Notes under the pieces: model-generated | Told to the model about the DNA's origin: nothing | The model's database searches: none | The model's input: the letters and a program-made list of their open reading frames with translations, nothing else | DNA from: Paenibacillus sp. FSL H7-0331 | GTDB taxonomy: Bacteria > Bacillota > Bacilli > Paenibacillales > NBRC-103111 | DNA: 64,000 nucleotides | Direction of reading: 5' to 3' | Assembly: GCF_001956045.1 (NCBI RefSeq) | Contig: NZ_MRTH01000025.1 | Coordinates: 49,431-113,430, forward strand | Shown: positions 1-9,242 of the stretch, piece by piece | How the letters are laid out: every line of letters begins with the position of its first letter | Position numbering within the stretch: the first letter of the stretch is position 1 | Translations under genes and position numbers: made by a program

Positions 1-279
1 GAGCAAGTTCAGGGGCGTCCTTTCAATGTTACCCGTAATATGGCATTAAGCCTTGGACAAATCGAGTTTATTCGCGGGCAGTATGCATCGTCTGAAAGCT
101 TCCTAAAAACATATACTAACGATCAGTTTGAGGATGCTGGTAATCGCGAGATAGCCAGATGGTACCTCGCCTCCTTACAAAAGCAAAACAAAACGGATCA
201 ACCACTATATGACAAGCTCATCGCCAAGGACCCAAAAGAACGTGATGAGATAAATAAGCTGGTCAACGCAACTTTCTAG
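1..279 (+). CDS. C-terminal end of an unrecognised protein, possibly TPR-like (5' truncated)
   Basis: The frame is open from the first base and ends in a stop at 277-279, so the gene begins left of the window; about 92 codons are visible. The visible part is mostly helix-forming. A stretch resembling one tetratricopeptide repeat helix pair (ALSLGQIEFIRGQYASSESF) is followed by a charged tail. This could be the end of a TPR-containing membrane or secretion protein, but too little is present to name a family. No clear terminator follows; only an AT-rich hairpin (372-379 with 385-392) lies before the next promoter. Confidence 0.5.
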   Translation, partial: EQVQGRPFNVTRNMALSLGQIEFIRGQYASSESFLKTYTNDQFEDAGNREIARWYLASLQKQNKTDQPLYDKLIAKDPKERDEINKLVNATF

Positions 280-400
280 CGGCAATTACGTCCTATTATT
301 TGGAAGCAATGTTTTTTAACAAAATACTACCATAGCTTGCTATTAGATGGTAAGATGTAGATTGTATTTTCAATAATACATTCAGTATTATTATTCTGAT

Positions 401-428
401 TTAACAAAGGCACCAGCCTTGTTATAAT
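401..428 (+). promoter_or_regulatory. Sigma-A-like promoter of the SLH surface protein gene
   Basis: TTAACA (401-406), a 16-base spacer and a perfect TATAAT (423-428). It lies about 17 bases before the first ribosome-binding site of the surface-protein gene. An AT-rich hairpin (372-392) is just upstream. Confidence 0.6.
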
Positions 429-444
429 ACAGTCTTCGCTGGAA

Positions 445-463
445 GGGAGGTGAATCGAGAATG
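445..463 (+). promoter_or_regulatory. Upstream alternative ribosome-binding site and ATG, in frame with the SLH gene
   Basis: GGGAGGTGA (445-453) sits 7 bases before an ATG at 461. That ATG is in frame with the SLH gene and would add 19 residues (MANLNLQDLTNRGTNRRNT) before the signal peptide. A second strong site, AGGAGG (506-511), precedes a GTG at 518. Both look functional by spacing, so two products with different N-termini are possible. Confidence 0.6.
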
Positions 464-517
464 GCGAATTTGAATTTGCAAGACCTTACAAACAGAGGAA
501 CAAATAGGAGGAATACT

Positions 518-2104
518 GTGTTAAATCGTACTTTCGTTAAAAAAATATCTGCAATGCTTTCTTTAATGCTTATTATTGCAATCATGGTTCCAGTATTAGC
601 TTTCGCAGCAACCGCAGGTTTTTCAACTGCTAAATATGAATACGGAAATGTTACAGGTTCTGTATATTCCGATGTTTATGCAGTCGGTGCTGGAGATTCA
701 GTGTATGTTTATGTATATAGCGGTGGTAGTATTGTTACTACAACAACAGCTACATACAGCACTTACACCGATGGCAAATACTACTATAACTTTAATGCGT
801 CTGCCGTTGGATACAATACTCTAGATCTAGTTACAAAAGTTACTTACAACAATACTGTATCTGATCTTGCTTCTCTAACGGTTAACAGAGTTAACACTGG
901 CACCACCACTGGCGGTGGCGGTGGCGGCGGAGGTGGCGGTTCCAGCATAAGCAACGGTGCAATTTCCGTTTCCAGTGATGGTTTCGTTGACCCTAATACT
1001 TTATCTACTGCTTTAACTGCTGGTGACATTACATTGAAGCTTTCCGGTACTGTTGCTTTGCTTCCTGCTTCTGCTCTGGTAGGAAATGGTTCCAAAACAA
1101 TTACAGTTACTAATGACTTCGGTACTTATGTATTGCCGGTTTCCGTTTTCAAATTGGAAGCTCTGGCAAAAGCATTGAATATTGAAGTTAAAGATTTGAA
1201 AATTAAAGTTACGATTGCAAAAGCTGATTCCACTACATCTGATGCTGTTAAAGCAGCTGCAACTGCAGTAGGCGGAACTCAATTGGCTGATGCTGTTGAC
1301 TTTAATGTTGTTGGTATTGACAAAGACGGTAAAACAACATCGGTTGACTTCGGTAAAACTTATGTTTCCCGTTCAGTTAATGTTTCCAAAGCTGTTGATG
1401 CTTCCAAAACAACTGGTGTTCTGTACAACGAAACAACGAAGAAAGTAAGCTTTGTTCCAGCTACTTTCACAACTGTTGATGGTAAAAACGTGGCTAACAT
1501 CAAACGTAATGGTAACAGTATCTATACTGTTGTTGAATCCAACAAAAGCTTCGCTGATGTTGCTTCCCATTGGTCCAAAACCGATGTTGAGCTTCTTGCT
1601 AACAAGCTTGTAGTAGAAGGCTCCACAGATACAACTTTCGAACCAGAACGCAACATCACTCGTGCTGAATTTGCAGCATTGGCAGTTCGTTCCCTTGGTT
1701 TAACTTCTGCTGCACCTGCTAGCACATTCAGCGACGTTAAGTCTGATGCTTGGTATGCAAGCTCCGTAGCAACAGCTACTTATGCAGGCATTATCAATGG
1801 TTACGAAGACAACACATTCCGTCCTGATGCTCAAATCACTCGTGAAGAGTTGGCTGCTATCGTGATTCGTGCGATGGACTATGCTAGCATCAGCACTAAT
1901 GTAACAGATCCACAATCCGTATTGAGCAAGTTCAAAGATTCCAACAAAATCGTATGGGCTCAAAAAGAAATCGCTGCTGCAGTAAACGCTGGTATTATCA
2001 ATGGTTTGACTGATGATACAATCGGTTCCGCAAGCAAAGCTACTCGTGCACAATCTGCAACGATGTTGAAGCGTTTCTTGAGTACAGCTAACTTCATTAA
2101 CTAG
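518..2104 (+). CDS. Secreted surface protein with three C-terminal SLH domains
   Basis: 528 residues from the GTG at 518, chosen because AGGAGG lies 6 bases upstream and translation then begins directly at a signal peptide: basic MLNRTFVKK, a hydrophobic core, and an AFA-type cleavage site near residue 31. A Tyr/Thr-rich domain follows, then a run of ten glycines near residue 130, a beta-rich middle domain, and three S-layer-homology repeats with the usual ITRAEFA-like helix starts. SLH domains bind pyruvylated secondary cell-wall polymer, so the product should sit on the cell wall. Codon choice is strongly biased (GCT, GTT, AAA, GGT), suggesting very high expression. It has its own promoter and a UUCG-loop terminator, so it is monocistronic. 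Ligand or structural role is unknown. Confidence 0.85.
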   Translation: MLNRTFVKKISAMLSLMLIIAIMVPVLAFAATAGFSTAKYEYGNVTGSVYSDVYAVGAGDSVYVYVYSGGSIVTTTTATYSTYTDGKYYYNFNASAVGYNTLDLVTKVTYNNTVSDLASLTVNRVNTGTTTGGGGGGGGGGSSISNGAISVSSDGFVDPNTLSTALTAGDITLKLSGTVALLPASALVGNGSKTITVTNDFGTYVLPVSVFKLEALAKALNIEVKDLKIKVTIAKADSTTSDAVKAAATAVGGTQLADAVDFNVVGIDKDGKTTSVDFGKTYVSRSVNVSKAVDASKTTGVLYNETTKKVSFVPATFTTVDGKNVANIKRNGNSIYTVVESNKSFADVASHWSKTDVELLANKLVVEGSTDTTFEPERNITRAEFAALAVRSLGLTSAAPASTFSDVKSDAWYASSVATATYAGIINGYEDNTFRPDAQITREELAAIVIRAMDYASISTNVTDPQSVLSKFKDSNKIVWAQKEIAAAVNAGIINGLTDDTIGSASKATRAQSATMLKRFLSTANFIN

Positions 2105-2118
2105 TTTTAATCAAATGG

Positions 2119-2148
2119 GACTCGATACTTCGGTATCGGGTCTTTTTT
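2119..2148 (+). terminator. Rho-independent terminator of the SLH gene
   Basis: Ten-base-pair stem (2119-2128 with 2133-2142, one G-U) closed by a TTCG tetraloop and followed by TTTTTT (2143-2148). Confidence 0.92.
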
Positions 2149-2310
2149 GTATGCTTAAGATAAACTCTTGATAGACCCTTGCCCAATCAGTCTAAGGCTT
2201 CGGGTCACATTCATAGCCCGCCATCTATCATTTAATTAAATTTTATAAAAGTATTTTTCCTCCTATAGTATGCTATCATAAAGATAGAAGTTTTATTGGG
2301 GAGGATTCTG

Positions 2311-4023
2311 ATGTTAGAACATGCCAATGTCAAAAATAGCGCTGTAAAAAAAACCTCAACGGATCAAATTTCACCTATTCAGCAGCAACCCAGCATAATG
2401 ACATCAACACAAGGTAGCCCCGTTACTAATCGAGCTTTAGGATTTTCCAATGAAAACATGATACATATGCAGCGAACTGTAGGAAATCAGGCAATTCAGC
2501 GAATGTTTTCATCTTCACATCGTACAGGCAGTTCGGCCATTCAACGTGAAGTCACTGCTGAAGCACCCGAAACAGTTGCTGCGCCTGCCGTCGAAGTTGC
2601 AGCCAGTAATCCAATCGCAGCTCCAGCCACCGATGTCCCTGCCGAAGCAGCTCCGGTTGCTGGCTTGTCAGCAGGTGCACCCGTTATGGCTGCACCTCCT
2701 CAGCAAGCACGTCCTGCGCCTACCAAGGATTTAAAAAAATATCACAACTATAATGTAGTATTTGAATGGTTTAAGGGACGTGCGGAAAAAGAAAAGAAGG
2801 CGGGATTATTCGGATATTTTGATGATTTGACTACCGGAGAAAAAATGTCTGCCATCAAAGCCATGTGTGGTAATGATCGTACTCCAACTATTGATAAGGC
2901 AAAAAAGACGATGCTCACAGGCGTCTTCACCAAGACGGTGGACTGGGACCGATTCTCAGAGATTAGTCGTGAAGCCAAGGCCAAGAACATTACTAACTAC
3001 AATGCTGATCAGGCACGAGACTATGCGGGCTATACGGCAATCGTAACCTCAGCGGCTACGAGCGGGGTATCCGGTACGGCCACTATAAGCAATACGCTCG
3101 GGGCCGGTGGCGCCCTTTCGGTTGCCAATGCAGTTGCACCGGCAGCAGGCGTACTGAGCGGAGTGGCTTCCGTATCGCAAATATATAATGCATCTGAAAA
3201 CTATGATTCAAGCTTGTCTACTGCTGGTAAAGCACAAATACTAGGATCAGAGGCTTCAGGTGGAGCAGCTGATTTAACCCGTTTCACTGCGGGTACGGTT
3301 AATGGTGTCAGAACCTTCGGAGGAATGGCTGCCAGCGGTGCGGCTACTGCTGCCGCAGGTGCGGCAGGAGTTGTTGGAGGCGCGGCTTACCTGGCTGGTG
3401 GAGTAGCCGGCTACGTAGAAAGCAGCAGAAACCAGAAGAAGCTGGCGGAGCTAGAAAAAGGCTTTAGCGCCAAGGGAAGCACGAGTGAAACCGAGCAAGC
3501 TAAACTACATCAGAGGGATTTAGGTCTGGCTGCTAATCTGGGGGGATCCACCCAAGCTATTAACAAATCCAAAAGCGCCACAACTGCCGCCAAAGGAGCG
3601 CTGATGATCGCAGGAGGCGCTGTGATGATCGCAGCTGCTTTGTCTCCAGTCGGTCCTATCCTGCTCGCAGCAGCTGCTATTCTCGGTGGAATCGGCGCCA
3701 TCGTCAAATTTTACAAAAAATCCAAACGGAAGGAAACCTTTGTCGACAAAGCCCTGAACATTGATAAAGAAATGACCAAGCCGGAGAATGTAGGACTTAG
3801 TCGCGAAAAAGTACGTCAAGGTGTACTAGAGGCACACGGCTTCAACAACGTAGGACAATGCTATAACCAACTTGTAACCGATCTCGCCTCTATGCTCTAT
3901 GAAGGTGGGGTTGCCGGTCAGGATGAAGAGGCCAAATCTGTTATTGAAGGTATAGGGCTTGAGGTCAACCGACTTAAGAAAAAACCAGGCAAAGATTTGA
4001 TAGCCAAAAAACTGCATACTTAA
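2311..4023 (+). CDS. Putative contractile-injection-system-type cargo or toxin with Ala/Gly hydrophobic hairpin
   Basis: 570 residues from ATG 2311 (GGGGAGG at 2298-2304, 6 bases upstream). There is no signal peptide. Residues 1-70 are polar and contain MQRTVGNQAIQRM (53-65), resembling the (L/M)QR..GN.A(V/I).R(L/M) element common in DUF4157-type proteins linked to extracellular contractile injection systems. Residues about 80-145 are Ala/Pro/Val-rich and disordered. A soluble domain follows, then Gly/Ala-rich hydrophobic stretches. The strongest is a two-helix hairpin at about 429-465, split by SPVGP and ending in KFYKKSKRK, reminiscent of pore-forming colicin hairpins. The C-terminus is charged and helical. 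It is followed after 72 bases by a small partner gene. No sheath, tube or baseplate genes are in the window. The effector role is inference; family membership is unconfirmed. Confidence 0.5.
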   Translation: MLEHANVKNSAVKKTSTDQISPIQQQPSIMTSTQGSPVTNRALGFSNENMIHMQRTVGNQAIQRMFSSSHRTGSSAIQREVTAEAPETVAAPAVEVAASNPIAAPATDVPAEAAPVAGLSAGAPVMAAPPQQARPAPTKDLKKYHNYNVVFEWFKGRAEKEKKAGLFGYFDDLTTGEKMSAIKAMCGNDRTPTIDKAKKTMLTGVFTKTVDWDRFSEISREAKAKNITNYNADQARDYAGYTAIVTSAATSGVSGTATISNTLGAGGALSVANAVAPAAGVLSGVASVSQIYNASENYDSSLSTAGKAQILGSEASGGAADLTRFTAGTVNGVRTFGGMAASGAATAAAGAAGVVGGAAYLAGGVAGYVESSRNQKKLAELEKGFSAKGSTSETEQAKLHQRDLGLAANLGGSTQAINKSKSATTAAKGALMIAGGAVMIAAALSPVGPILLAAAAILGGIGAIVKFYKKSKRKETFVDKALNIDKEMTKPENVGLSREKVRQGVLEAHGFNNVGQCYNQLVTDLASMLYEGGVAGQDEEAKSVIEGIGLEVNRLKKKPGKDLIAKKLHT

Positions 4024-4095
4024 TTCACTTAACCCATTTGAGACAATCGCTTGTTTGCTCTTTCAAAGACAAGCCTATGTATGGAGGTAATACTT

Positions 4096-4605
4096 ATGGC
4101 AGCTGCTACTGATTTTACAGATTCGTTTCTCCGCCAATTCCAACAATACTATATAAAGCTCGACGTTCATAACCACTGGGCTGAACCTTCAAATGAATCG
4201 CCATATCCATCTTTGATCTTGCGTTTTGATGAAATCGGCGAACGCTTCACGATTGTTGATCTGGAACTATGCTTCCTGCCAGGGATGGAATCGTTCACCG
4301 AAGAGGGAGTTGCCATATTACAAACATTTGCTGTACTAAGAAACAACGTCCCTCCCTCAACCTATACCAAACTGCTTGCAGAAACAGCGAAAATTAATAT
4401 CCAGCTGCCCCTTGGTGGATTTGGCCTTTTTACAGATACGGGTGTTCTTTATTTTAAACACAATACGATCCTGCAGCGCGACTGGCTTAGCAGCTCGCAA
4501 GCCATAGAGCATTTGGACCGCCAAAATGCGCTTGTTCTTCATCAGCTCTACTTATTCACTGATCAGCTGCTGAATATTTCCGAGGGGCATGAAGGCGGCC
4601 AATAA
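4096..4605 (+). CDS. Small acidic protein, possible chaperone of the upstream putative effector
   Basis: 169 residues from ATG 4096, chosen for GGAGGT at 4083-4088. It is acidic, without signal peptide or membrane segment. The pattern of an N-terminal helix (FLRQFQQYY), several beta strands (including GFGLFTDTGVLYFKHNTIL) and a long C-terminal helix recalls the YbjN / type III secretion chaperone (CesT-like) fold. That is a shape impression, not a recognised match. It lies 72 bases behind the putative effector on the same strand without an intervening terminator, so the two are probably co-transcribed, as expected for a cargo and its loading chaperone or immunity factor. Function is otherwise unknown. 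Confidence 0.5.
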   Translation: MAAATDFTDSFLRQFQQYYIKLDVHNHWAEPSNESPYPSLILRFDEIGERFTIVDLELCFLPGMESFTEEGVAILQTFAVLRNNVPPSTYTKLLAETAKINIQLPLGGFGLFTDTGVLYFKHNTILQRDWLSSSQAIEHLDRQNALVLHQLYLFTDQLLNISEGHEGGQ

Positions 4606-4715
4606 AATCCACCTGCAAAGGCGTATAGTCCGTTTCTCCAAAATAGTCCACTTTCTCCACTCGGGCAGTGTGTTTCTTTTGTTCAACTTATATATGTAAG
4701 AAACTCAGCAAGGCA

Positions 4716-4766
4716 GAAAACAAGCATCTTCCATCACTGCTCCATGTGGTGGTGAAGCTTGTTTTC
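4716..4766. terminator. Inverted repeat between convergent genes, probable bidirectional terminator
   Basis: GAAAACAAGC (4716-4725) pairs with GCTTGTTTTC (4757-4766). It lies between the plus-strand small gene and the minus-strand SDR gene that ends at 4796. The arms are T-rich on each 3' side, but the T-tracts are within the stem. Confidence 0.5.
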
Positions 4767-4795
4767 TTGTCGTTCTATCAGCTTCCAGGCTCCGC

Positions 4796-5563
4796 TTATT
4801 GAACTGTGGTGCCTCCATCCACTTGAATGATTTGTCCAGTAATCTGGGTAGCATGATCACTTGCCAGAAACACGACAGCTGCCGCTGTATCTTCACCCGT
4901 TTGCAGACGTCCAAGTGGTAATGTTTTGCCTTTTTCAATTAGCCAGTCCAGATTATTCCCATTCAAAGCCTGTACCTCAATTTCGCGCTCTGTCGCCACC
5001 CATCCCGGATTGATGGCATTGACCCGAATCCGGTCACTGGATAAGGATCGAGCCAAATTACGGGTTAATGTCGAGATCGCTCCTTTGGAAACCGAATAGG
5101 CGAACAGCTCAGGTGATCCGACTGCTGCATGACTTGAACTCATATTAATGATCGCGCCGCCCCCACGCTTCTTCAACCAAGGTGCTGCCGCCTGGCACAT
5201 CAAAAAGACTCCCTTTACATTGATCGACATCACCCGGTCCCACAGCTCTTCGGTCGTATCGGGCATCATACTACGTGGATAAATGCCTGCATTATTGACG
5301 AGAATATCTAAACCACCAAAATGCTCGTCAGCTTTGCTAGCGATTCGCTGTGCATCCTCTGACAACGTAACATCACCCTGAACGAATATGACGTTTAATC
5401 CTTCCTCAATCAGCGCCTTGGCTGCCTCCTCTCCTTGATGGCTCATATCAGCGATGATGACGCTTGCACCCGCACGCGCCAAGCCCTTAACGATACTGTA
5501 TCCGATGCCGCTAGCACCTCCGGTAACAATGGCTGCTTTATTTTCCAATGGTAAATACATCAT
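4796..5563 (-). CDS. Short-chain dehydrogenase/reductase (SDR)
   Basis: 255 residues, the standard length for classical SDR enzymes. The NAD(P)-binding motif TGGASGIG is at about 14-21, NNAG is present, and the catalytic Ser plus YSVSK pair follow; INPGW comes after the active site. The acidic residue after the second strand (IIADMS) favours NAD over NADP in this family. The substrate cannot be read from sequence; relatives are annotated as 3-oxoacyl-ACP reductase or glucose/gluconate dehydrogenase. Translation starts at tandem ATGs (5563, 5560) behind GGAAGG. It is downstream of groEL but separated from it by a strong terminator, so it is probably an independent unit. Confidence 0.8.
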   Translation of the reverse strand: MMYLPLENKAAIVTGGASGIGYSIVKGLARAGASVIIADMSHQGEEAAKALIEEGLNVIFVQGDVTLSEDAQRIASKADEHFGGLDILVNNAGIYPRSMMPDTTEELWDRVMSINVKGVFLMCQAAAPWLKKRGGGAIINMSSSHAAVGSPELFAYSVSKGAISTLTRNLARSLSSDRIRVNAINPGWVATEREIEVQALNGNNLDWLIEKGKTLPLGRLQTGEDTAAAVVFLASDHATQITGQIIQVDGGTTVQ

Positions 5564-5665
5564 AATCCAATCATCCTTCCGTATTTTTGCTGATGCATCT
5601 GGTGATGCGTCCTAACATCAGTCTAGCACCAAATGATCCGAATTGGGAATCAGAATCGTAGAACT

Positions 5666-5708
5666 AAAAAAAGACCTTTCACAAGTTCATTGAACTCATA
5701 AAAGGTCT
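5666..5708 (-). terminator. Terminator of the groESL operon
   Basis: On the minus strand AGACCTTT... pairs with AAAGGTCT (5701-5708 with 5672-5679), with an internal AGTTCA/TGAACT stem, and is followed by seven T (complement of 5666-5672). It lies about 80 bases past the groEL stop. Confidence 0.85.
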
Positions 5709-5789
5709 CTTTTGGGATATGGATGCTGCAGCCCGGATATCTCTGTAAAAGAATCTCAGGCTGCAGTGTAATAGCAGTCAGTGCGCTTC

Positions 5790-7472
<1,683 letters not shown>

Positions 7473-7603
7473 TTATCTTCACAAGAAACATCAGATACCT
7501 TCTGCTGGACTGATCCTGAATGTATGCTGATGCTATAAGTAAAAGCCGGCTAAATTCGCATTAGCAGCTGGTGATAGTCTATAAGTATAGGATCTTCTGT
7601 TAA

Positions 7604-7885
7604 CTACTCGATAACGGCAAGAATGTCGCTTTCGCGCAATATAAGAAGCTCGCGTCCTTCAAATTTCACTTCAGTACCTGCATATTTCGAGAAAATGATG
7701 CGGTCGCCTTCTTTAACTTCAAGCGCAACACGCTCTCCATCTTTCAGTACGCCACTGCCTACCGCTACAACTTGACCTTCTTGCGGTTTTTCCTTAGCAG
7801 TTTCAGGCAAGAAGATTCCACTTGCTGTTGTTTCCTCTTTAGCAATGGCTTCAATAATTACGCGATCACCTAACGGTTTGATCAT
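7604..7885 (-). CDS. groES: Co-chaperonin GroES (10 kDa)
   Basis: 93 residues. [18 protein letters not shown] is the canonical start, and the mobile loop ([17 protein letters not shown]) that docks on GroEL is intact. The heptamer caps the GroEL chamber. AAAGGAGG precedes the ATG. It is the first gene of groESL, with promoter and CIRCE immediately upstream. Confidence 0.98.
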   Translation of the reverse strand: MIKPLGDRVIIEAIAKEETTASGIFLPETAKEKPQEGQVVAVGSGVLKDGERVALEVKEGDRIIFSKYAGTEVKFEGRELLILRESDILAVIE

Positions 7886-7933
7886 GAGAAAATGTCCTCC
7901 TTTGAAATATGGTTCTGAATTTTTAGGTTACTG

Positions 7934-7960
7934 TTAGCACTCGAATATGTTTAGTGCTAA
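7934..7960 (-). promoter_or_regulatory. CIRCE operator (HrcA binding site)
   Basis: TTAGCACTC (7934-7942), nine bases, TAGTGCTAA (7952-7960). The consensus is TTAGCACTC-N9-GAGTGCTAA; one base of one arm differs. It lies between the groES promoter and the start codon, where HrcA bound to it blocks transcription until heat shock. Confidence 0.93.
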
Positions 7961-7971
7961 CAACACTTATT

Positions 7972-8000
7972 ATGATAATCAGTTTCGTAACATTTTGCAA
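7972..8000 (-). promoter_or_regulatory. Sigma-A promoter of groESL
   Basis: On the minus strand TTGCAA (complement of 7995-8000), a 17-base spacer and TATCAT (complement of 7972-7977), directly upstream of CIRCE. Confidence 0.75.
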
Positions 8001-8073
8001 GTTTTTTTAAATAATTTACACAACTTCATCATTGTATCCATTGAAATTGTTATTATACAACCGGCCTATTAAA

Positions 8074-8115
8074 GAAAAAACCACATTTGCAGCTCCAATC
8101 CGGCTGTAAATGCGG
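8074..8115 (-). terminator. Terminator of the tatA-tatC transcript
   Basis: A 13-base-pair stem with two G-U pairs (CCGCATTTACAGC with GCTGCAAATGTGG on the minus strand), followed by TTTTTTCTTT. It begins two bases after the tatC stop. Confidence 0.88.
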
Positions 8116-8117
8116 TA

Positions 8118-8879
8118 TTATTTGGGACCGAATTCCTCTTCCCATTCCTGATCCTTGATCAGCTGTTTGCGGTATATGGATCCCGATAGCCACACACTGA
8201 CCTCGTAAAGCAAAATCATCGGCAGCGATACGACCACAGCGGAAATCAGGTCCGGTGGCGTGATCATCGCAGCAACGATCACAAGAATCATATAGGCATA
8301 ACGGCGTAGTTTGTGAAGTCTTTTGGGATTGAGAATGCGCAGCTTGGTAAGAAACATAATAATAATCGGCAGTTCAAAGATTAGTCCGATCGGCAGCAAA
8401 ATGTTAAACATAAACGTAAAATATTGCGTGATCCCATAGGTTTCCTTGATGTCCAACCGTTCGGAAATTTCCGAAGTAAATATAAATGCCATTTTAAAAA
8501 CAACAAAATAAGCAAAAGCCAAACCGATCAAAAACAGTAGAAAAGCAAGCGGGATAAAGATCAGTGAAGCCTTTTGTTCTTCAACACGCAGACCCGGCTT
8601 GAGGAAAGACCATATTTGATACAACGCAAAGGGCAATGTGACAATCAGACCTGTAACCAAGGCAAAATTCATATACAGCTTGATGGAATCCCATGGAGAA
8701 AAGGCGTTCCAGGCAATCCCTGATGCAGGGGGAACATTTTTTAGATACAGGATTAATGGCTGTGCCACGATAATACCAATCACCATGCCACCTATTAACA
8801 CGAGCAGCACCCAAATAATCCGTTTGCGCAGCTCACCAAGATGCTCGACCAAGGACATGCCTTCATCATTATTCGTCAT
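8118..8879 (-). CDS. tatC: Sec-independent protein translocase TatC
   Basis: 253 residues with six predicted membrane segments. The conserved N-terminal cytoplasmic motif EHLGELRKRI, part of the twin-arginine signal-peptide binding site, is at about 12-21. With TatA it forms the minimal Gram-positive translocase for folded, often cofactor-bearing proteins. It lies 36 bases behind tatA on the same strand and ends in a strong terminator. The neighbouring molybdenum-cofactor genes fit, since molybdoenzymes are typical Tat cargo. The ribosome-binding site (GGTGA) is weak, suggesting coupling to tatA. Confidence 0.96.
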   Translation of the reverse strand: MTNNDEGMSLVEHLGELRKRIIWVLLVLIGGMVIGIIVAQPLILYLKNVPPASGIAWNAFSPWDSIKLYMNFALVTGLIVTLPFALYQIWSFLKPGLRVEEQKASLIFIPLAFLLFLIGLAFAYFVVFKMAFIFTSEISERLDIKETYGITQYFTFMFNILLPIGLIFELPIIIMFLTKLRILNPKRLHKLRRYAYMILVIVAAMITPPDLISAVVVSLPMILLYEVSVWLSGSIYRKQLIKDQEWEEEFGPK

Positions 8880-8915
8880 GATTCACCAACTTTAGCTTGT
8901 TGTAGATACTCCTGT

Positions 8916-9206
8916 TTACTCCGGAAGTCTTCGGGAATCCTTTTGTTGCGTACTTGCTTGAGGAGATGGCTGTACCACAGACTCCTGCTGGCTTGCAGCT
9001 GCTGGAGCAGCCGGCTGAGAAGGAGGTGTAACATCCTTCCGTCCTTTTTCAGGTTCGGATTCAGTGGCAGCACTCATCAGGTCGTTGGCACCGTTTTTAA
9101 AATCACGCAGCGTCTTGCCAATGGCACGACCCAGCTCAGGCAGCTTGTTCGGACCGAACAAAATCAACGCCACAACTGCTATCAGCAGGATATGGGTAAT
9201 ACTCAT
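8916..9206 (-). CDS. tatA: Twin-arginine translocase pore subunit TatA
   Basis: 96 residues from the ATG at 9206, which begins MSITHILLIAVVAL as in other Gram-positive TatA proteins. An ATG five codons earlier (9221) is also in frame but has a poorer ribosome-binding site. One short N-terminal membrane helix is followed by the hinge FGPNKLPELGR and an amphipathic helix (AIGKTLRDFKNG). The tail is Pro/Ala/Gln-rich and disordered. It oligomerises with TatC to form the transient pore. It is immediately upstream of tatC in one unit. Confidence 0.94.
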   Translation of the reverse strand: MSITHILLIAVVALILFGPNKLPELGRAIGKTLRDFKNGANDLMSAATESEPEKGRKDVTPPSQPAAPAAASQQESVVQPSPQASTQQKDSRRLPE

Positions 9207-9242
9207 ATCGTCCAGCTCCATTTCTTGTTTATCTTTAACAAA

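Noticed and set aside
2311..4605. Classical toxin-antitoxin or phage lysis pair
   Set aside because: The larger protein is 570 residues with a disordered N-terminus, unlike known toxin-antitoxin or holin-endolysin pairs.
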